Of a stretch of 64,000 bases of DNA, positions 8,158 to 17,774 are shown piece after piece. This DNA is from Hyphomicrobiales bacterium (GTDB lineage: Bacteria > Pseudomonadota > Alphaproteobacteria > Rhizobiales > Rhizobiaceae): assembly GCA_900471925.1 (NCBI GenBank), contig UCGV01000024.1, positions 1-64,000 of the forward strand. Reading direction: 5' to 3'. The position numbers and the translations under genes are program-made. The notes below the pieces were generated by a model. It saw only the letters and a program-made list of their open reading frames with translations, had not been told where the DNA came from and made no database searches. Each line of letters opens with the position of its first letter. Positions within the stretch are counted from its first letter, which is position 1.

Positions 8158-9111
8158 ATGGAGCTTGCGGATCTCAGGATATTCGTGCGCGCCGCGGAGC
8201 TTGGCAGCTTCAGCAAGGCGGCCGTCACGACAGGGCTTGCACAGCCGACGGTCAGCCGCGTCATCGGCGATCTGGAGGCGGAGTGGGATGGTCCGTTGTT
8301 TTATCGAACAGGGCGCGGAGTAACGCTTTCGGAGCTCGGCGAGGAGGCGCTGACCAAGGCCCGGTTCCTGCTGCGCGAGGCGGACCAGGCGGCCGAAGAT
8401 CTCAAGGCTTTCAGTCGTTTGCCGAGCGGTGTCGTCTCCATCGGCCTGCCGACCTCTATTGTGGAGCCGGCCATTCCGCGTCTCGTCAACGAGCTGCGTG
8501 CCGAGTTACCGGGTATCCGCCTGCAGGTCTATGAAGGCTTCAGCGATCAGATCGAGCGCTGGCTGGCAGAGGGTACGATCGATATCGGCGCCTACAGCAA
8601 ATATCGCGAAGGACCGCTGAGCCGGAATTCATTGCTTCTGGAATCCCAGCTGGTGATTGCCGGTCCGCGAGAGGGATGGAGCCTGCCGCCGGAAATCGAT
8701 TTCGCACGGCTTTCCGAATTCGATCTGGTTCTGCCAGCCCGCACCAACGGCCTGCGTATCATGGTGGATTCCGTTGCACGGCGCATGAGGGTACCGCTCA
8801 ATATCATCGCCGACGTCGATTCCACTGTCGGCCAGAAGGCGATGGCAGCGCATTGCGGTTGCTATATGGTCAAGGCACCGCACACGATCGCGGATGAGAC
8901 GCGCCAGGGGATGTTCGCCAGCAGCGTGATCCGAAATCCGTTCATCACCCGACACGTCACCCTCGTAACCGGGCATCAACGGCCACTCAGCCGCGCCAGC
9001 CGTGAAGTGATATTCCGACTCACAGAAATATTGCGCAAGCTTTCCGTGGCGCCCGCACCAAATCAGTCCAACAACACTGTCAGCTCGGCTGGTGTTATCG
9101 CAGCTCAATGA
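8158..9111 (+). CDS. LysR family transcriptional regulator
   Basis: 317 aa. The N-terminal winged helix is clear (MELADLRIFVRAAELGSFSKAAVTTGLAQPTVSRVIGDLEAEW, split here only by the usual helix breaks), followed by a LysR substrate-binding domain (about residues 90-300). The start follows GGGAGGACGGCCA. It is divergent from the ABC/lyase operon, the standard layout for a LysR activator of an adjacent catabolic operon; the inducer would be the imported compound or a product of the lyase or racemase. Confidence 0.92.
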   Translation: MELADLRIFVRAAELGSFSKAAVTTGLAQPTVSRVIGDLEAEWDGPLFYRTGRGVTLSELGEEALTKARFLLREADQAAEDLKAFSRLPSGVVSIGLPTSIVEPAIPRLVNELRAELPGIRLQVYEGFSDQIERWLAEGTIDIGAYSKYREGPLSRNSLLLESQLVIAGPREGWSLPPEIDFARLSEFDLVLPARTNGLRIMVDSVARRMRVPLNIIADVDSTVGQKAMAAHCGCYMVKAPHTIADETRQGMFASSVIRNPFITRHVTLVTGHQRPLSRASREVIFRLTEILRKLSVAPAPNQSNNTVSSAGVIAAQ

Positions 9112-9352
9112 ATGTGACGCCAAAAACTGGCATTGTCAGCTGATGTTTTGCCCCCTCGTAAGCATAGTGGGCTAATCCTTCTGCGGCTATTCAACTCTAC
9201 TATCAAAAAACCGAACGTGCTAAAGTAATTTCCCGCGAGGCTTTAAGTTTCTGCGTGCGGAATTCTATCGGTCATTCGAATTTTGCTGCCTCGTTCGGTC
9301 GGAATATTTCCTTTCATGCCATAAAGCGATGAACTCTCGAGGGAGGGGAAAA

Positions 9353-10141
9353 ATGCCCAAAAGTGCATCTTCTCGACCGGCAATATGGCGCCGGGAGCGC
9401 CGGGTGCCGTTCTGGCTATCGATATCAAGTCTCTTCTGCGCTGCCAGTCTGTTTACCGGGATCGCAGTGGCGCAGGCGCCTACCGAGGAGCAGAAAAGCG
9501 CGGTCAGATCGGCTTGCCGGTCGGACTTCATCGCGCAATGTTCAGGAGTGCAGCCGGGCGGCATGGAGGCGTTGAACTGCCTGCAGCAGCATGATTCCAC
9601 TCTTTCTCCCGCCTGCCGCAAGGCAGTATCGGCAATCACCGCCAAGCCGAAATCGACCTCCGCCGAACCGGCGCAGACAGCACCTGTCACCACGGGGGCG
9701 ACGACGCCGGCGCCGGCGGCCGGTACTCAGGCGGCAGCGCAACCGAGCGAGGCACAGCGCGAGGCGGTCAAGTCGGCCTGCCGATCGGATTTCATGGCGC
9801 AATGCTCTGGCGTGACACCCGGCGGCGCAGCCGCACTTTCCTGCCTGCAGCAACATAATGCAAAGCTATCGGCGCCATGCCAGCAGGCAGTTGCGGCGAT
9901 TGGGGCTGCGGGCGCCAGTGTGCCGGCAGCAGGTGCCGCGCCCGCTGCAACGCCGCCGGCCGCCATGCCTGTCTTCTCGCCGCGCGAGGAAGCGATGATC
10001 GTGCGCGAGACCTGCGGGCGGGACTTCCGGGCCTTTTGCCGGATGGTGCCGATCGGCGGCGGGCGGGTCATTTCGTGCCTGCGGGATAATCTGCAGCGCG
10101 TATCGCCTGCCTGTCATAGGGTGTTGACCTCGGGGCTTTAG
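9353..10141 (+). CDS. Exported protein with three cysteine-rich repeats
   Basis: 262 aa from MPKSASSRPAIWRR (GGGAGGGGAAAA before the ATG); an ATG at 9329 is in frame but lacks such a site. A signal or anchor helix (WLSISSLFCAASLFTGIAVAQA) is followed by three copies of a roughly 40-residue unit with the pattern C-x3-F-x3-C...GG...C-L...SPAC, the first two almost identical (CRSDFIAQCSG / CRSDFMAQCSG) and the third diverged (CGRDFRAFCRM). Ala/Pro/Thr-rich linkers separate them. This resembles the short cysteine-rich repeat family also seen in Golgi glycoprotein 1. Four Cys per repeat suggest disulfides in the periplasm. Function unknown. Confidence 0.8.
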   Translation: MPKSASSRPAIWRRERRVPFWLSISSLFCAASLFTGIAVAQAPTEEQKSAVRSACRSDFIAQCSGVQPGGMEALNCLQQHDSTLSPACRKAVSAITAKPKSTSAEPAQTAPVTTGATTPAPAAGTQAAAQPSEAQREAVKSACRSDFMAQCSGVTPGGAAALSCLQQHNAKLSAPCQQAVAAIGAAGASVPAAGAAPAATPPAAMPVFSPREEAMIVRETCGRDFRAFCRMVPIGGGRVISCLRDNLQRVSPACHRVLTSGL

Positions 10142-10295
10142 CGACTTCCCAACTCACTTCCGTTTTCGTGAGGAATGCCTGAACTGTCGGGCATTCGCCA
10201 GACGATCCCATAGGGCCGTCCCGCTGCCATCGTGGGACGATTCAAAATTTCCGCAACCGATGAATTCAATGACGACCAAATGAAAGGCAGTTGCC
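10142..10295 (+). other. Gap with a short inverted repeat
   Basis: CGTCCC (10217-10222) and GGGACG (10234-10239) could form a small hairpin downstream of the cysteine-rich gene. No clear U-run follows, so a terminator role is tentative. The remainder would hold the promoter of the DUF2092 gene. Confidence 0.35.
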
Positions 10296-11084
10296 ATGTC
10301 ATCGACTTCTCATCTATCGCGATTGAAACGAGTTATTGCCTGCGGCGCTGTTGCCGTGGGTCTCGTCCTGCCGAGTCATGCCTGGGCGGATGACGCCAAA
10401 GAGCTTCTGAAGGCCATGTCCGATTTTCTGGTGGCGCAGAAGACGATATCCTTCAACTATCAATCTTCACTCGAGGCGGTAACGCCTGATTTCGAGAAGC
10501 TGCAATTTGTCAGTTCAGGCACGGCCAATATCACCCGGCCCGACAAGTTGAGAGTGACGAGAACCGGCGGCTTTGCCGATGTCGATGTCAGTTTCGACGG
10601 TTCGACGCTGACGGTGCATGGCAAGAACCTTGATGCCTATGCAAAGATCCCCGGCAAGGGATCGCTCGACGATCTGATCGACCGGCTTGCGGATGCGGGC
10701 GTCGAGGCGCCGGGCGCCGATCTTCTGTCTGATCATGTCTACGATATCCTGATGACCGACGTGACCGAGGCCAAGCACATTTCCAGCGCCTTCGTGGATG
10801 GCGTGGAATGCGCCTATCTGACCTTCCGCACGCCGGAACTCGACTGGCAGATCTGGATACAGACGGGACCGCAGCCGATACCGCGGCGCTATGTGATCAC
10901 CAGCAAACACGTTGTCCAGGCGCCGCAATATACGCTTGAGATCAGCGATTTCAAAAGCGGGGCGGATGTGGCTGCCACCTCCTACAACATCGAGATCCCG
11001 GCCAATGCCAAGACCGTGGATCTGAGCGAACTGCAATCGATCGACGAGTTGCCGGCACCGGCTGTTACAGGAGATATGCAATGA
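10296..11084 (+). CDS. DUF2092 family periplasmic protein
   Basis: 262 aa with an N-terminal signal peptide ending near SHAWA-DD (about residue 31). The body matches the DUF2092 pattern I recall: an amphipathic start (KELLKAMSDFLVAQKTISFNYQ), VTRTGGFADVDVSFDGSTLTVHGKNLDAYAKI strands, and IWIQTGPQPIPRRYVITSK, resembling LolA/outer-membrane-lipoprotein-sorting-like folds. Biochemical role unknown. Its stop overlaps the next gene by 4 nt (ATGA), so the two are probably co-translated and functionally linked. Confidence 0.8.
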   Translation: MSSTSHLSRLKRVIACGAVAVGLVLPSHAWADDAKELLKAMSDFLVAQKTISFNYQSSLEAVTPDFEKLQFVSSGTANITRPDKLRVTRTGGFADVDVSFDGSTLTVHGKNLDAYAKIPGKGSLDDLIDRLADAGVEAPGADLLSDHVYDILMTDVTEAKHISSAFVDGVECAYLTFRTPELDWQIWIQTGPQPIPRRYVITSKHVVQAPQYTLEISDFKSGADVAATSYNIEIPANAKTVDLSELQSIDELPAPAVTGDMQ

Positions 11085-11410
11085 CCCGCAGCAAACTCTT
11101 CTTCGCCCTCTGCCTTGCCGGCGTGATGACATTTACCGATTTTCGTCTGGAGACGAACGGTCTGCTACCGGTTTCGATCGGCTTTGCCACGCCGGCGGGG
11201 GCCGTTATCGGCCGGCCACTGACGCCACTCTCTTATGCCGGCGTCGCCCGCCGGACGACGCGCCGGGTTGTCCGGCGAACGGCGACAACGATTGCCGTTC
11301 TGCCGGCCGGATGCATCTATGGCCCCTATTATGGCGGTTACTATTATCGCTGCGGGGGCCTTTATTATGCCAAGAGCGGTGGGGTCTATGTGCAGGTGAT
11401 CGTGGAATAG
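11081..11410 (+). CDS. Small exported protein with Tyr/Gly-rich C-terminus
   Basis: 109 aa. It has an N-terminal hydrophobic segment, a basic stretch (ARRTTRRVVRRT), and a C-terminal half dominated by Tyr and Gly with two cysteines (GCIYGPYYGGYYYRCGG). It starts within the stop of the DUF2092 gene, which argues that it is real despite its size. I do not recognise a family with certainty. The pattern suggests a small surface or periplasmic protein that partners with the DUF2092 product. Confidence 0.7.
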   Translation: MTRSKLFFALCLAGVMTFTDFRLETNGLLPVSIGFATPAGAVIGRPLTPLSYAGVARRTTRRVVRRTATTIAVLPAGCIYGPYYGGYYYRCGGLYYAKSGGVYVQVIVE

Positions 11411-11426
11411 GCGCTGGCAGAGGAGC

Positions 11427-11455
11427 GAGCATTTCCTCGGGTCGCGGAGATGCTC
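11427..11455. terminator. Bidirectional hairpin between convergent genes
   Basis: GAGCATTTCC (11427-11436) pairs with GGAGATGCTC (11446-11455), a 10-bp stem with one wobble and a 9-nt loop, between the end of the plus-strand small protein and the end of the minus-strand RND gene. Position between convergent stops suggests a shared terminator, though a strong U-run is absent. Confidence 0.5.
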
Positions 11456-11471
11456 GGCTGCCGGACGTCGC

Positions 11472-14400
11472 TTATTGCGCCTTTATCTCGGCCTCTGCAA
11501 TTGCAGGGGCCCTGCTGCGACGCTTTCTGAACTCCTCGAAGCGCTGCAGGACAACGTAGAAAGAGGGGACGAAGAGCACCGCGAGGCAGGTCGATGCGAT
11601 CATGCCGCTGAAGACCGATATGCCGATCGATTTGCGGGCGGATGCGCCGGCCCCGGTTGCCAGCACGAGCGGCAGCACGCCGAGAATGAAGGCGAAGGAT
11701 GTCATGAGGATCGGGCGGAAACGCAGGCGGGCTGCTTCGACGGCAGCCGTCAGGATCTCCATGCCTTCCTCGCGCTTTTCACGGGCATATTCCACGATCA
11801 GGATGGCATTCTTTGAAGCCAGTGCGATCAGCAGGATCAGTCCGATCTGCGTGTAGAGATTGTTGGCGACGCCCGCCGCCATCAGCGCTCCGACCGTGCC
11901 GAGCAAGGCGAGGGGAACAGCCAGCAGCACGGCAAGAGGCAGGATCCAGCTTTCATATTGACCCGCAAGCACGAAATACACGAGCAGCATGCCGAGCGCG
12001 AAGATGTAGTAGATTTGCCCGCCGACGGCTTTTTCCTGATAGGAGAGCGCCGTCCACTCATAGCCCGTGCCTATTGGCAAGGTCTGGTCGGCGATCTGCT
12101 CCATGACGTCGAGCGCCTGGCCGGAGCTGAAGCCGGTGGCAGGTCCACCGACGATGGTTGCGGATGGATAGAGATTGTAAAGACTGATCAGCGAGGGACC
12201 CTGCATCGGCTTGATATCGACGACGGTTCCGAGCGGCACCATCGTGCCGTCCCCAGCCTTGACCTTCAGATTGCGGATATCGTCAGGGCTGACGCGGAAT
12301 TCCGGGGACGCCTGGGCATAGACCTGGAATGTGCGGCCAAACTTGTTGAACTGCGTCACATAGCTCGATCCGACATAGCCCGACAGCGCCGAGAAAACCT
12401 GGCCAACGGTAACGCCCAACGTTTCGGCCTTGATGCGATCGACCACGACTTCAAGCTGCGGCACGTTCGAGCGGAAGGAGGTGCTCAACCTTTGCAGCGA
12501 TGATTGTGCCTCACCATTCTTCACGATCGTGTCGGTGAGGGCCTGCAGCATCGCATAGTCTGAAGCGCCGTTCTTGAGTTCCACCTGCATGGTGAAGCCA
12601 CTGGCATTGCCGACGCCCTGAATTGGGGGCGGCACGATCACGAGCGTCTTGGCAGACAATATGCTTTGTAGCGCGCCATTCAGGTGCTCGTAGATGGAGA
12701 GGAGATCCTGTCCTTTTTCCTTGAGCCTTTCGTCCCAGTCCTTCAGCACGACATAGGCGACGCCGGCATTTTGCAGGCTGGCATTGTTGTCGAGAATGGA
12801 TATGCCGCTGATCGTCAAAACCTGATCGACGCCCGGCGTCGTCTGGGCGATCTTGCCGACTTCGGCCATGACGGCGTCGGTGCGTTCCTTGGACGCTCCA
12901 TCAGGCAGTTGCGCGCCGATCAACACGTAGCCCTGATCCTCGATCGGCAGGAAGGCGGTCGGCACGCGCGTCAACCCCCACACGGCGAGCCCCATCAAAG
13001 CGAGTGCCAGGATGACCATGGCAGCCGCGTGACGTGTCATTGAGCCAATCAGTCCGACATAATGGTGCTCGCACCAGTCGTAGACCTTGTTGAAGCCGCG
13101 ATAGATGAAGTTCCGCTGTTCAGGAGGCACCGGCGTGCGCAGCCAGAGGGCGCATTGCGTCGGTTTCAGCGTCACGGCGTTGATGGCGCTGATCAGCGCC
13201 GTCGCGGCGATGACGAGCGCGAACTGCCGATAAAGCTGGCCCGTGAGGCCCGGCAGGAAGGCGGCGGGAATGAAGACTGCCATCAGCACCAGCGTGATGC
13301 CGATCACGGGGCCGAGCAGTTCCTCCATTGCCTTTTCGGCGGCCTTGCGGCCGGACATGCCGGCTTCGATATGTCTCGCAACACCCTCGACGATGACGAT
13401 CGCGTCGTCGACGACGATGCCGATGGCGAGAACGATCGCAAACAGGGTGGAGAGGTTGACGGTAAAACCCATGGCCGCCATTGCGGCAAAGGCGCCGATG
13501 ATGGTGACGGGGACTGTCGTCGCCGGCACGAGCATGGCTCGCCAATCCTGCAGAAACAGAAGGATGACGATGAGAACGAGAACACCTGCCTCTATCAGCG
13601 TGACGTAGACTTCATTGATCGAGGCCTTGACGAATTTCGTCGTGTCGAAGGGCAGATGATATTCGAGGCCCGGCGGGAAGGCCTTGGCCAGTTCCGCCAT
13701 CTTCACATCGACTGCCTGGGCCACAACAATGGCGTTTGCTTCCGGCAATTGGGAGATCCCGATGCCGGCCGCCGGTCGGCCATTCTGCATGAAAGTCTGG
13801 CTATAGGTCTGTGCACCCAGTTCGACTCGGCCGATATCGCGAACCCGCGTCACGCGGCCGCCATCCGCGCCATCGACCTTGACGATGATATTCTCGTAAT
13901 CGACGGCATCGTTGAGCCGGCCATTGATGTTGATCGTGTACTGGAAAGTCTGTCCGGCCGGAACCGGCGGAATGCCGACCTGTCCTGCCGTGACTTCCTG
14001 GCTCTGCTGCTGCACGACATTGACGACATCCTGCGGTGTCAGCCCGCGTGCCTGCAGGAGGTTCGGATCCATCCAGATGCGCATCGCATACTGGCCGGCG
14101 CCGAAGACGCTGACATTGCCGACGCCGGGCAGGCGGGCAAGCTCGTTCTGCAGGTTGATGACGGCGTAATTGGAGAGGAACAGGCTGTCGTAACGACTGT
14201 CAGGCGAAGTCAGGGTGACGAAACCGAGGATCGCAGTCGATTTCTTCTGGGTGGTGACGCCCTGGATCTGCACCGATTGCGGAAGCGACGACATGGCGAT
14301 CGCAACTCGGTTCTGCACCAGAACCTGAGCCTGATCCGGATCCGTGCCGATGGCGAAGGTCACGGTCAGTGAATAGGTGCCGTCGCTGGCGCTTGTGGAC

Positions 14401-14639
14401 TGCATGTAGAGCATGTCCTGTACGCCGTTGACCTGCTGCTCGATCGGTAATGCGACCGTATCGACGAGCGTCTTGGCACTGGCGCCCGGGAAGCGGGTCG
14501 TCACCTGCACGGTCGGCGGAACGACATTTGGATATTGCGCGATCGGCAGTTGGAAGAGAGCCACCGCGCCGATGAGAACAAAGACCAATGCCAGAACATT
14601 GGCGAGCACCGGCCGTTCGATGAAGAAGCGCGAGATCAT
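11472..14639 (-). CDS. RND multidrug efflux transporter, HAE1/AcrB type
   Basis: 1055 aa, the usual HAE1 length. The start [28 protein letters not shown] is the standard first helix, preceded by AAGGACAGCAGC. Other hallmarks are the periplasmic porter start ([28 protein letters not shown]), the helix-4 segment with paired Asp residues ([23 protein letters not shown]) that carries protons, [19 protein letters not shown], and a second repeat starting [13 protein letters not shown]. It should export drugs or other amphiphiles using the proton gradient, with the adaptor encoded just upstream. No outer-membrane channel gene lies beside it, so a shared TolC-like protein is expected. Confidence 0.95.
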   Translation of the reverse strand: MISRFFIERPVLANVLALVFVLIGAVALFQLPIAQYPNVVPPTVQVTTRFPGASAKTLVDTVALPIEQQVNGVQDMLYMQSTSASDGTYSLTVTFAIGTDPDQAQVLVQNRVAIAMSSLPQSVQIQGVTTQKKSTAILGFVTLTSPDSRYDSLFLSNYAVINLQNELARLPGVGNVSVFGAGQYAMRIWMDPNLLQARGLTPQDVVNVVQQQSQEVTAGQVGIPPVPAGQTFQYTININGRLNDAVDYENIIVKVDGADGGRVTRVRDIGRVELGAQTYSQTFMQNGRPAAGIGISQLPEANAIVVAQAVDVKMAELAKAFPPGLEYHLPFDTTKFVKASINEVYVTLIEAGVLVLIVILLFLQDWRAMLVPATTVPVTIIGAFAAMAAMGFTVNLSTLFAIVLAIGIVVDDAIVIVEGVARHIEAGMSGRKAAEKAMEELLGPVIGITLVLMAVFIPAAFLPGLTGQLYRQFALVIAATALISAINAVTLKPTQCALWLRTPVPPEQRNFIYRGFNKVYDWCEHHYVGLIGSMTRHAAAMVILALALMGLAVWGLTRVPTAFLPIEDQGYVLIGAQLPDGASKERTDAVMAEVGKIAQTTPGVDQVLTISGISILDNNASLQNAGVAYVVLKDWDERLKEKGQDLLSIYEHLNGALQSILSAKTLVIVPPPIQGVGNASGFTMQVELKNGASDYAMLQALTDTIVKNGEAQSSLQRLSTSFRSNVPQLEVVVDRIKAETLGVTVGQVFSALSGYVGSSYVTQFNKFGRTFQVYAQASPEFRVSPDDIRNLKVKAGDGTMVPLGTVVDIKPMQGPSLISLYNLYPSATIVGGPATGFSSGQALDVMEQIADQTLPIGTGYEWTALSYQEKAVGGQIYYIFALGMLLVYFVLAGQYESWILPLAVLLAVPLALLGTVGALMAAGVANNLYTQIGLILLIALASKNAILIVEYAREKREEGMEILTAAVEAARLRFRPILMTSFAFILGVLPLVLATGAGASARKSIGISVFSGMIASTCLAVLFVPSFYVVLQRFEEFRKRRSRAPAIAEAEIKAQ

Positions 14640-14681
14640 GCTGCTGTCCTTGGACGTTCAGATGAGGCGTAGTGGCGGAAA

Positions 14682-15881
14682 TTACTGCGTCTTCGTCGTG
14701 GCCTTTGCGTCGGCTCCGGCGTCGGCCGGCTGTGGTTTCATGTCGATTTTCTCAGGTGCGACCGGGCTGCCGGGGATTGCCTGCTGGATGCCCTGGACGA
14801 CGACCCAATCGGCGGGATCGAGGCCGGATTCAATGACGCGGAGCGCGCCTTCGCGCTGGCCGGTCTTGACCTGCTTTTGCTCGATCGTATCGTCCTTGCC
14901 GAGCACGAGCAGGTAGCTGCCGAGCTGGTTTGTGGCGATGGCGTCATCGCGCACGAGCAGGGCCTTTTCATCTTGGCCGATCGGTACACGAACGCGCACG
15001 AAGAGGCCGGGCAGCATGGCCTTGTCGTCGTTTTCGAAAAGAGCTCGGACCTGCAGCGTGCCGGTCGAGGCATCGAGCTGCGGCGATACATAGTCGAGAT
15101 GGCCCTTGTGGGGATAACCGTCCTCGGATTGCAGGCCAAGCTCTGCAGGAATGCTTGGCAGGTCGGTCTGCTTGAAGGTCCGTCCCTGTTTCCTCAGCAT
15201 GTCCTTGATCAACAGAACCTGGGATTCGCTGACATTGAAATAGGCGTAGATCGGATCTGTCTGGACGATACTCGCAAGCTTGGTCGGGCCGGAGACGCCG
15301 ACAAGTGTGCCGATATCGACGAGGTGATTGGTCACCGTGCCGTCGAAGGGGGCAAGCACTTCGGTATAGCCGAGATTGATCGTGGCAAGTTCGACATTGG
15401 CCTGCGCGTTGAGGATTTGCGCATTGGCTTCGTCAAGCGTTGCCCTGGCGCTGTCGAGGGCCGTCTGCGTGGTAACCTGCTGCTTCTGCAGATTGAGCTG
15501 GCGGTTATATTCCTGCTGGGCGCCAACCTGTGAGGCTTGCTGCGATGCGAGCGACGCCTTTGCCTGATCGAGTTGCGCCTCATAGGTGTCGCGCTCGATA
15601 CCGAAGAGCTTGGCGCCCTTTGTTACCGTCGTGCCATCCTGATAATCTATCGACCGAAGATAGCCCTGAACGCGCGCCTCGATATCGACCGTGTTCAACG
15701 GTGCGGTATTGCCGGTCAGATCGAAATAGAGTGTCACCGGTTGCTGTATCGGCTGAGCAATGCGAACGGCCGGCGGCGGCGGTGGAACGTAGGTATTGCT
15801 GCTTCCGTCACAGGCGGCAAGCGCTGCCATGCCGGTGAATGCTACAAAAATCTGCAGGCCCCGATGCAATCCCTCACGCAT
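14682..15881 (-). CDS. RND efflux periplasmic adaptor (membrane fusion protein), lipoprotein
   Basis: 399 aa from MREGLHRGLQIFVAF; an ATG 21 nt upstream (15902) is an alternative. A lipobox (ALAAC) ends the signal, followed by a proline-rich linker, a biotinyl-lipoyl-like half (DIEARVQGYLRSIDYQDGTTVTKG), a long coiled-coil hairpin rich in Gln/Ala (about residues 95-165), the second lipoyl half (VLAPFDGTVTNHLVDIGTLV) and beta-barrel domains. It bridges the RND pump to an outer-membrane channel. The pump gene follows 42 nt later, forming a two-gene operon with no regulator next to it. Confidence 0.93.
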   Translation of the reverse strand: MREGLHRGLQIFVAFTGMAALAACDGSSNTYVPPPPPAVRIAQPIQQPVTLYFDLTGNTAPLNTVDIEARVQGYLRSIDYQDGTTVTKGAKLFGIERDTYEAQLDQAKASLASQQASQVGAQQEYNRQLNLQKQQVTTQTALDSARATLDEANAQILNAQANVELATINLGYTEVLAPFDGTVTNHLVDIGTLVGVSGPTKLASIVQTDPIYAYFNVSESQVLLIKDMLRKQGRTFKQTDLPSIPAELGLQSEDGYPHKGHLDYVSPQLDASTGTLQVRALFENDDKAMLPGLFVRVRVPIGQDEKALLVRDDAIATNQLGSYLLVLGKDDTIEQKQVKTGQREGALRVIESGLDPADWVVVQGIQQAIPGSPVAPEKIDMKPQPADAGADAKATTKTQ

Positions 15882-16083
15882 TCTTGCTGCCCCGATGATC
15901 ACTATGTCCCGGTCTCATGCGTGCCTTGGCGGTGCCCCTCGGGAGCACCGGATATTTCAGGCATGGGTTACTATGTCGCGGGATTGGCCGAAATTGCAAG
16001 AGTTCCCGGCACGCAATTTAGCTGTGCCTAAACGATTGTTTGCCGCAACGCCCGGTGATGGCTCGGCCTGCCTGGTTTTCCAC

Positions 16084-17217
16084 TTATTGCTGAGTAATCA
16101 GCAGCACATAGGCCACGAACAGCACTAGGTGGACGGCCCCCTGCATCAGGTTGGTGCGCCCGCTCTGAAAGGTGATGATGCTGACGGCGAGCGTCAGCAC
16201 GAACATGACCAGATACGGGCCTTGTAGGCCCAGGGTGACCGGATGCCCGAAAAGGCGGCTGATGGCCAACATGGCCGGAACCGTGAGGCCGATGGTCGAC
16301 AGGACCGAGCCGAGGAAGATGTTGATGGCGCGCTGGAGATGGTTGGCAACGGAGGCGCGCACGGCGCTGATCGCCTCAGGTGTTGCGACGAGCACCGCCA
16401 TGATTACCCCGCCGAAGGCTGCCGGTGCATGCAGGGTTTCGATGATGTAGTCGATCGGCCGGGCAAGGTGCTCGACCAGAAAAACGACCGGCCCCATGTA
16501 GACGAGCAGAAGTATCGCATGATGCCAGACGGGCCGGTGGTGGCGTCTCGGGACGATATGCTGTTCGTGATGGTCCTCGTCTTCGGCGAAGTAGCGCTGA
16601 TGACGGCCGGCCTGCAGCAGGAGGAAGATGCTGTAGAGACCGATCGAGACGATGCCGAGGAACATCTGCCGTGCCGCCGAGGGATGTGGTCCATCCGGGC
16701 CGGCCAGGAATGTCGGCATGACGAGGCTGAGCGTTGCGAGTGGCACGATGACGCCGAGATAGGCGTTGGCGCCATGCAGGTTGTGCTGCTGATCCGGCCG
16801 ACGCCATGCGCCAAGCAGCAGTGACAATCCCACCATGCCGTTCAGGATGATCATGACCACGGCAAAGAGCGTGTCGCGTGCGAGCGTCGGATTGTTTTCG
16901 CCATGCAGCATGACGGCCGAGATCGCCATGACTTCAATCGATGTGATCGCCAGTGTCAGGATCAGCGTTCCGTAGGGTTCGCGCAGCTGTTCTGCCAGAT
17001 GATCGGCATGCCGAACGACCGACAGGGCTGAGCCCAGCACAACGGCGAAAAGCCAGAGGAAAATGATGATAAACCAGAAGGGCTGGGAAAGCTGCGCGAA
17101 GATCGGTTCGGAGAAAACCAGGAAAATCAGGCTGGTCGCGATACTGACGCCAAGGAACCATTCTTCGCGTATCACGCCTGACATGCCGGTCGTGCGCAAG
17201 ATGGAGCTGTCAGTCAT
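16084..17217 (-). CDS. CaCA-family calcium/proton antiporter, ChaA-like
   Basis: 377 aa from MTDSSILRTTGMSGVI; a GTG three codons upstream is also open. There are about eleven membrane helices and two alpha-repeat motifs carrying the acidic residues needed for exchange: EPYGTLILTLAITSIEVMAIS (about residues 80-100) and VATPEAISAVRASVANHLQRAINIFLGS in the second half. A cytoplasmic His-rich, acidic loop (HQRYFAEDEDHHEQH) lies between, as in ChaA proteins, and may sense cations. It should move Ca2+ (or Na+/K+) out against H+. Monocistronic by position; regulation not visible. Confidence 0.88.
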   Translation of the reverse strand: MTDSSILRTTGMSGVIREEWFLGVSIATSLIFLVFSEPIFAQLSQPFWFIIIFLWLFAVVLGSALSVVRHADHLAEQLREPYGTLILTLAITSIEVMAISAVMLHGENNPTLARDTLFAVVMIILNGMVGLSLLLGAWRRPDQQHNLHGANAYLGVIVPLATLSLVMPTFLAGPDGPHPSAARQMFLGIVSIGLYSIFLLLQAGRHQRYFAEDEDHHEQHIVPRRHHRPVWHHAILLLVYMGPVVFLVEHLARPIDYIIETLHAPAAFGGVIMAVLVATPEAISAVRASVANHLQRAINIFLGSVLSTIGLTVPAMLAISRLFGHPVTLGLQGPYLVMFVLTLAVSIITFQSGRTNLMQGAVHLVLFVAYVLLITQQ

Positions 17218-17342
17218 GGAGACCACCGCCGGTCACGGAACACCATTGCATCACGACCACGATCGCTGCCATTTTTCCCCTCCGAGATCCCCTGCCGTCA
17301 GGGCAAACCGAGTTGCGGTTTGACGGCGACCTGGAGCGATTG

Positions 17343-17389
17343 TCTCACGCAGAGGGGCGTTTCGCCTATCTAAAAATGGTCGCGTGAGA
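17343..17389. repeat. Inverted repeat downstream of the ribbon-helix-helix gene
   Basis: TCTCACGC (17343-17350) and GCGTGAGA (17382-17389) form an 8-bp outer stem, with a smaller GGGGCG/CGCC stem nested inside. It lies just after the ribbon-helix-helix stop and upstream of the antiporter start. It may be a terminator or structured leader; there is no decisive U-run. Confidence 0.35.
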
Positions 17390-17401
17390 TCCCGGCTATG
17401 T

Positions 17402-17752
17402 TCAATGATATTTCCTCTTCTCCCGGCCCAGAATTTCAGGTGCATCAAGGCCGGCGATCGGCCTCGACACGTCGGCAGGGATGTCGCCCGTAAGCTGGAG
17501 ATCCAGGTAGCGGGCACAGCAGACGCGGAGGAACGAGGTGAAATTGCCGAGGTCGTGACCGGCATCGATCGACTCGTGGTGCAGCTTTGTGATCAGCTGG
17601 ACCACGTTCATGCCGTCGCGCTGCGCAATTTCTTCGAGTTTCGACCAGAAGAAATTCTCCAGACGCACACTGGTGACCATGCCGTCGATACGTAGCGACC
17701 GGGTGGTGCTTTCCCAGAGCCGGGCATCGGCCTTGATGAACAGTTCACACAT
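17402..17752 (-). CDS. Ribbon-helix-helix domain protein
   Basis: 116 aa from MCELFIKADARLWES, behind GGCGGGAGGAACGAA. The pattern SLRIDGMVTSVRLENFFWSKLEEIAQRDGMNVVQLITKLHHE is a ribbon strand (TSVRLE) followed by two helices, matching the RHH_4-type domain in alphaproteobacteria. DNA binding is likely but unproven; some members are small regulators without a known partner. It follows the DJ-1/PfpI gene by 22 nt and probably ends the aldehyde-handling operon. Confidence 0.75.
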   Translation of the reverse strand: MCELFIKADARLWESTTRSLRIDGMVTSVRLENFFWSKLEEIAQRDGMNVVQLITKLHHESIDAGHDLGNFTSFLRVCCARYLDLQLTGDIPADVSRPIAGLDAPEILGREKRKYH

Positions 17753-17774
17753 TTCGTTCCTCCCGCCATTCGGT

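Noticed and set aside
13062-14372. Plus-strand open frame opposite the RND pump (436 codons)
   Set aside because: It is the complement of the RND coding sequence, rich in Asp/Arg/His, without a start site.
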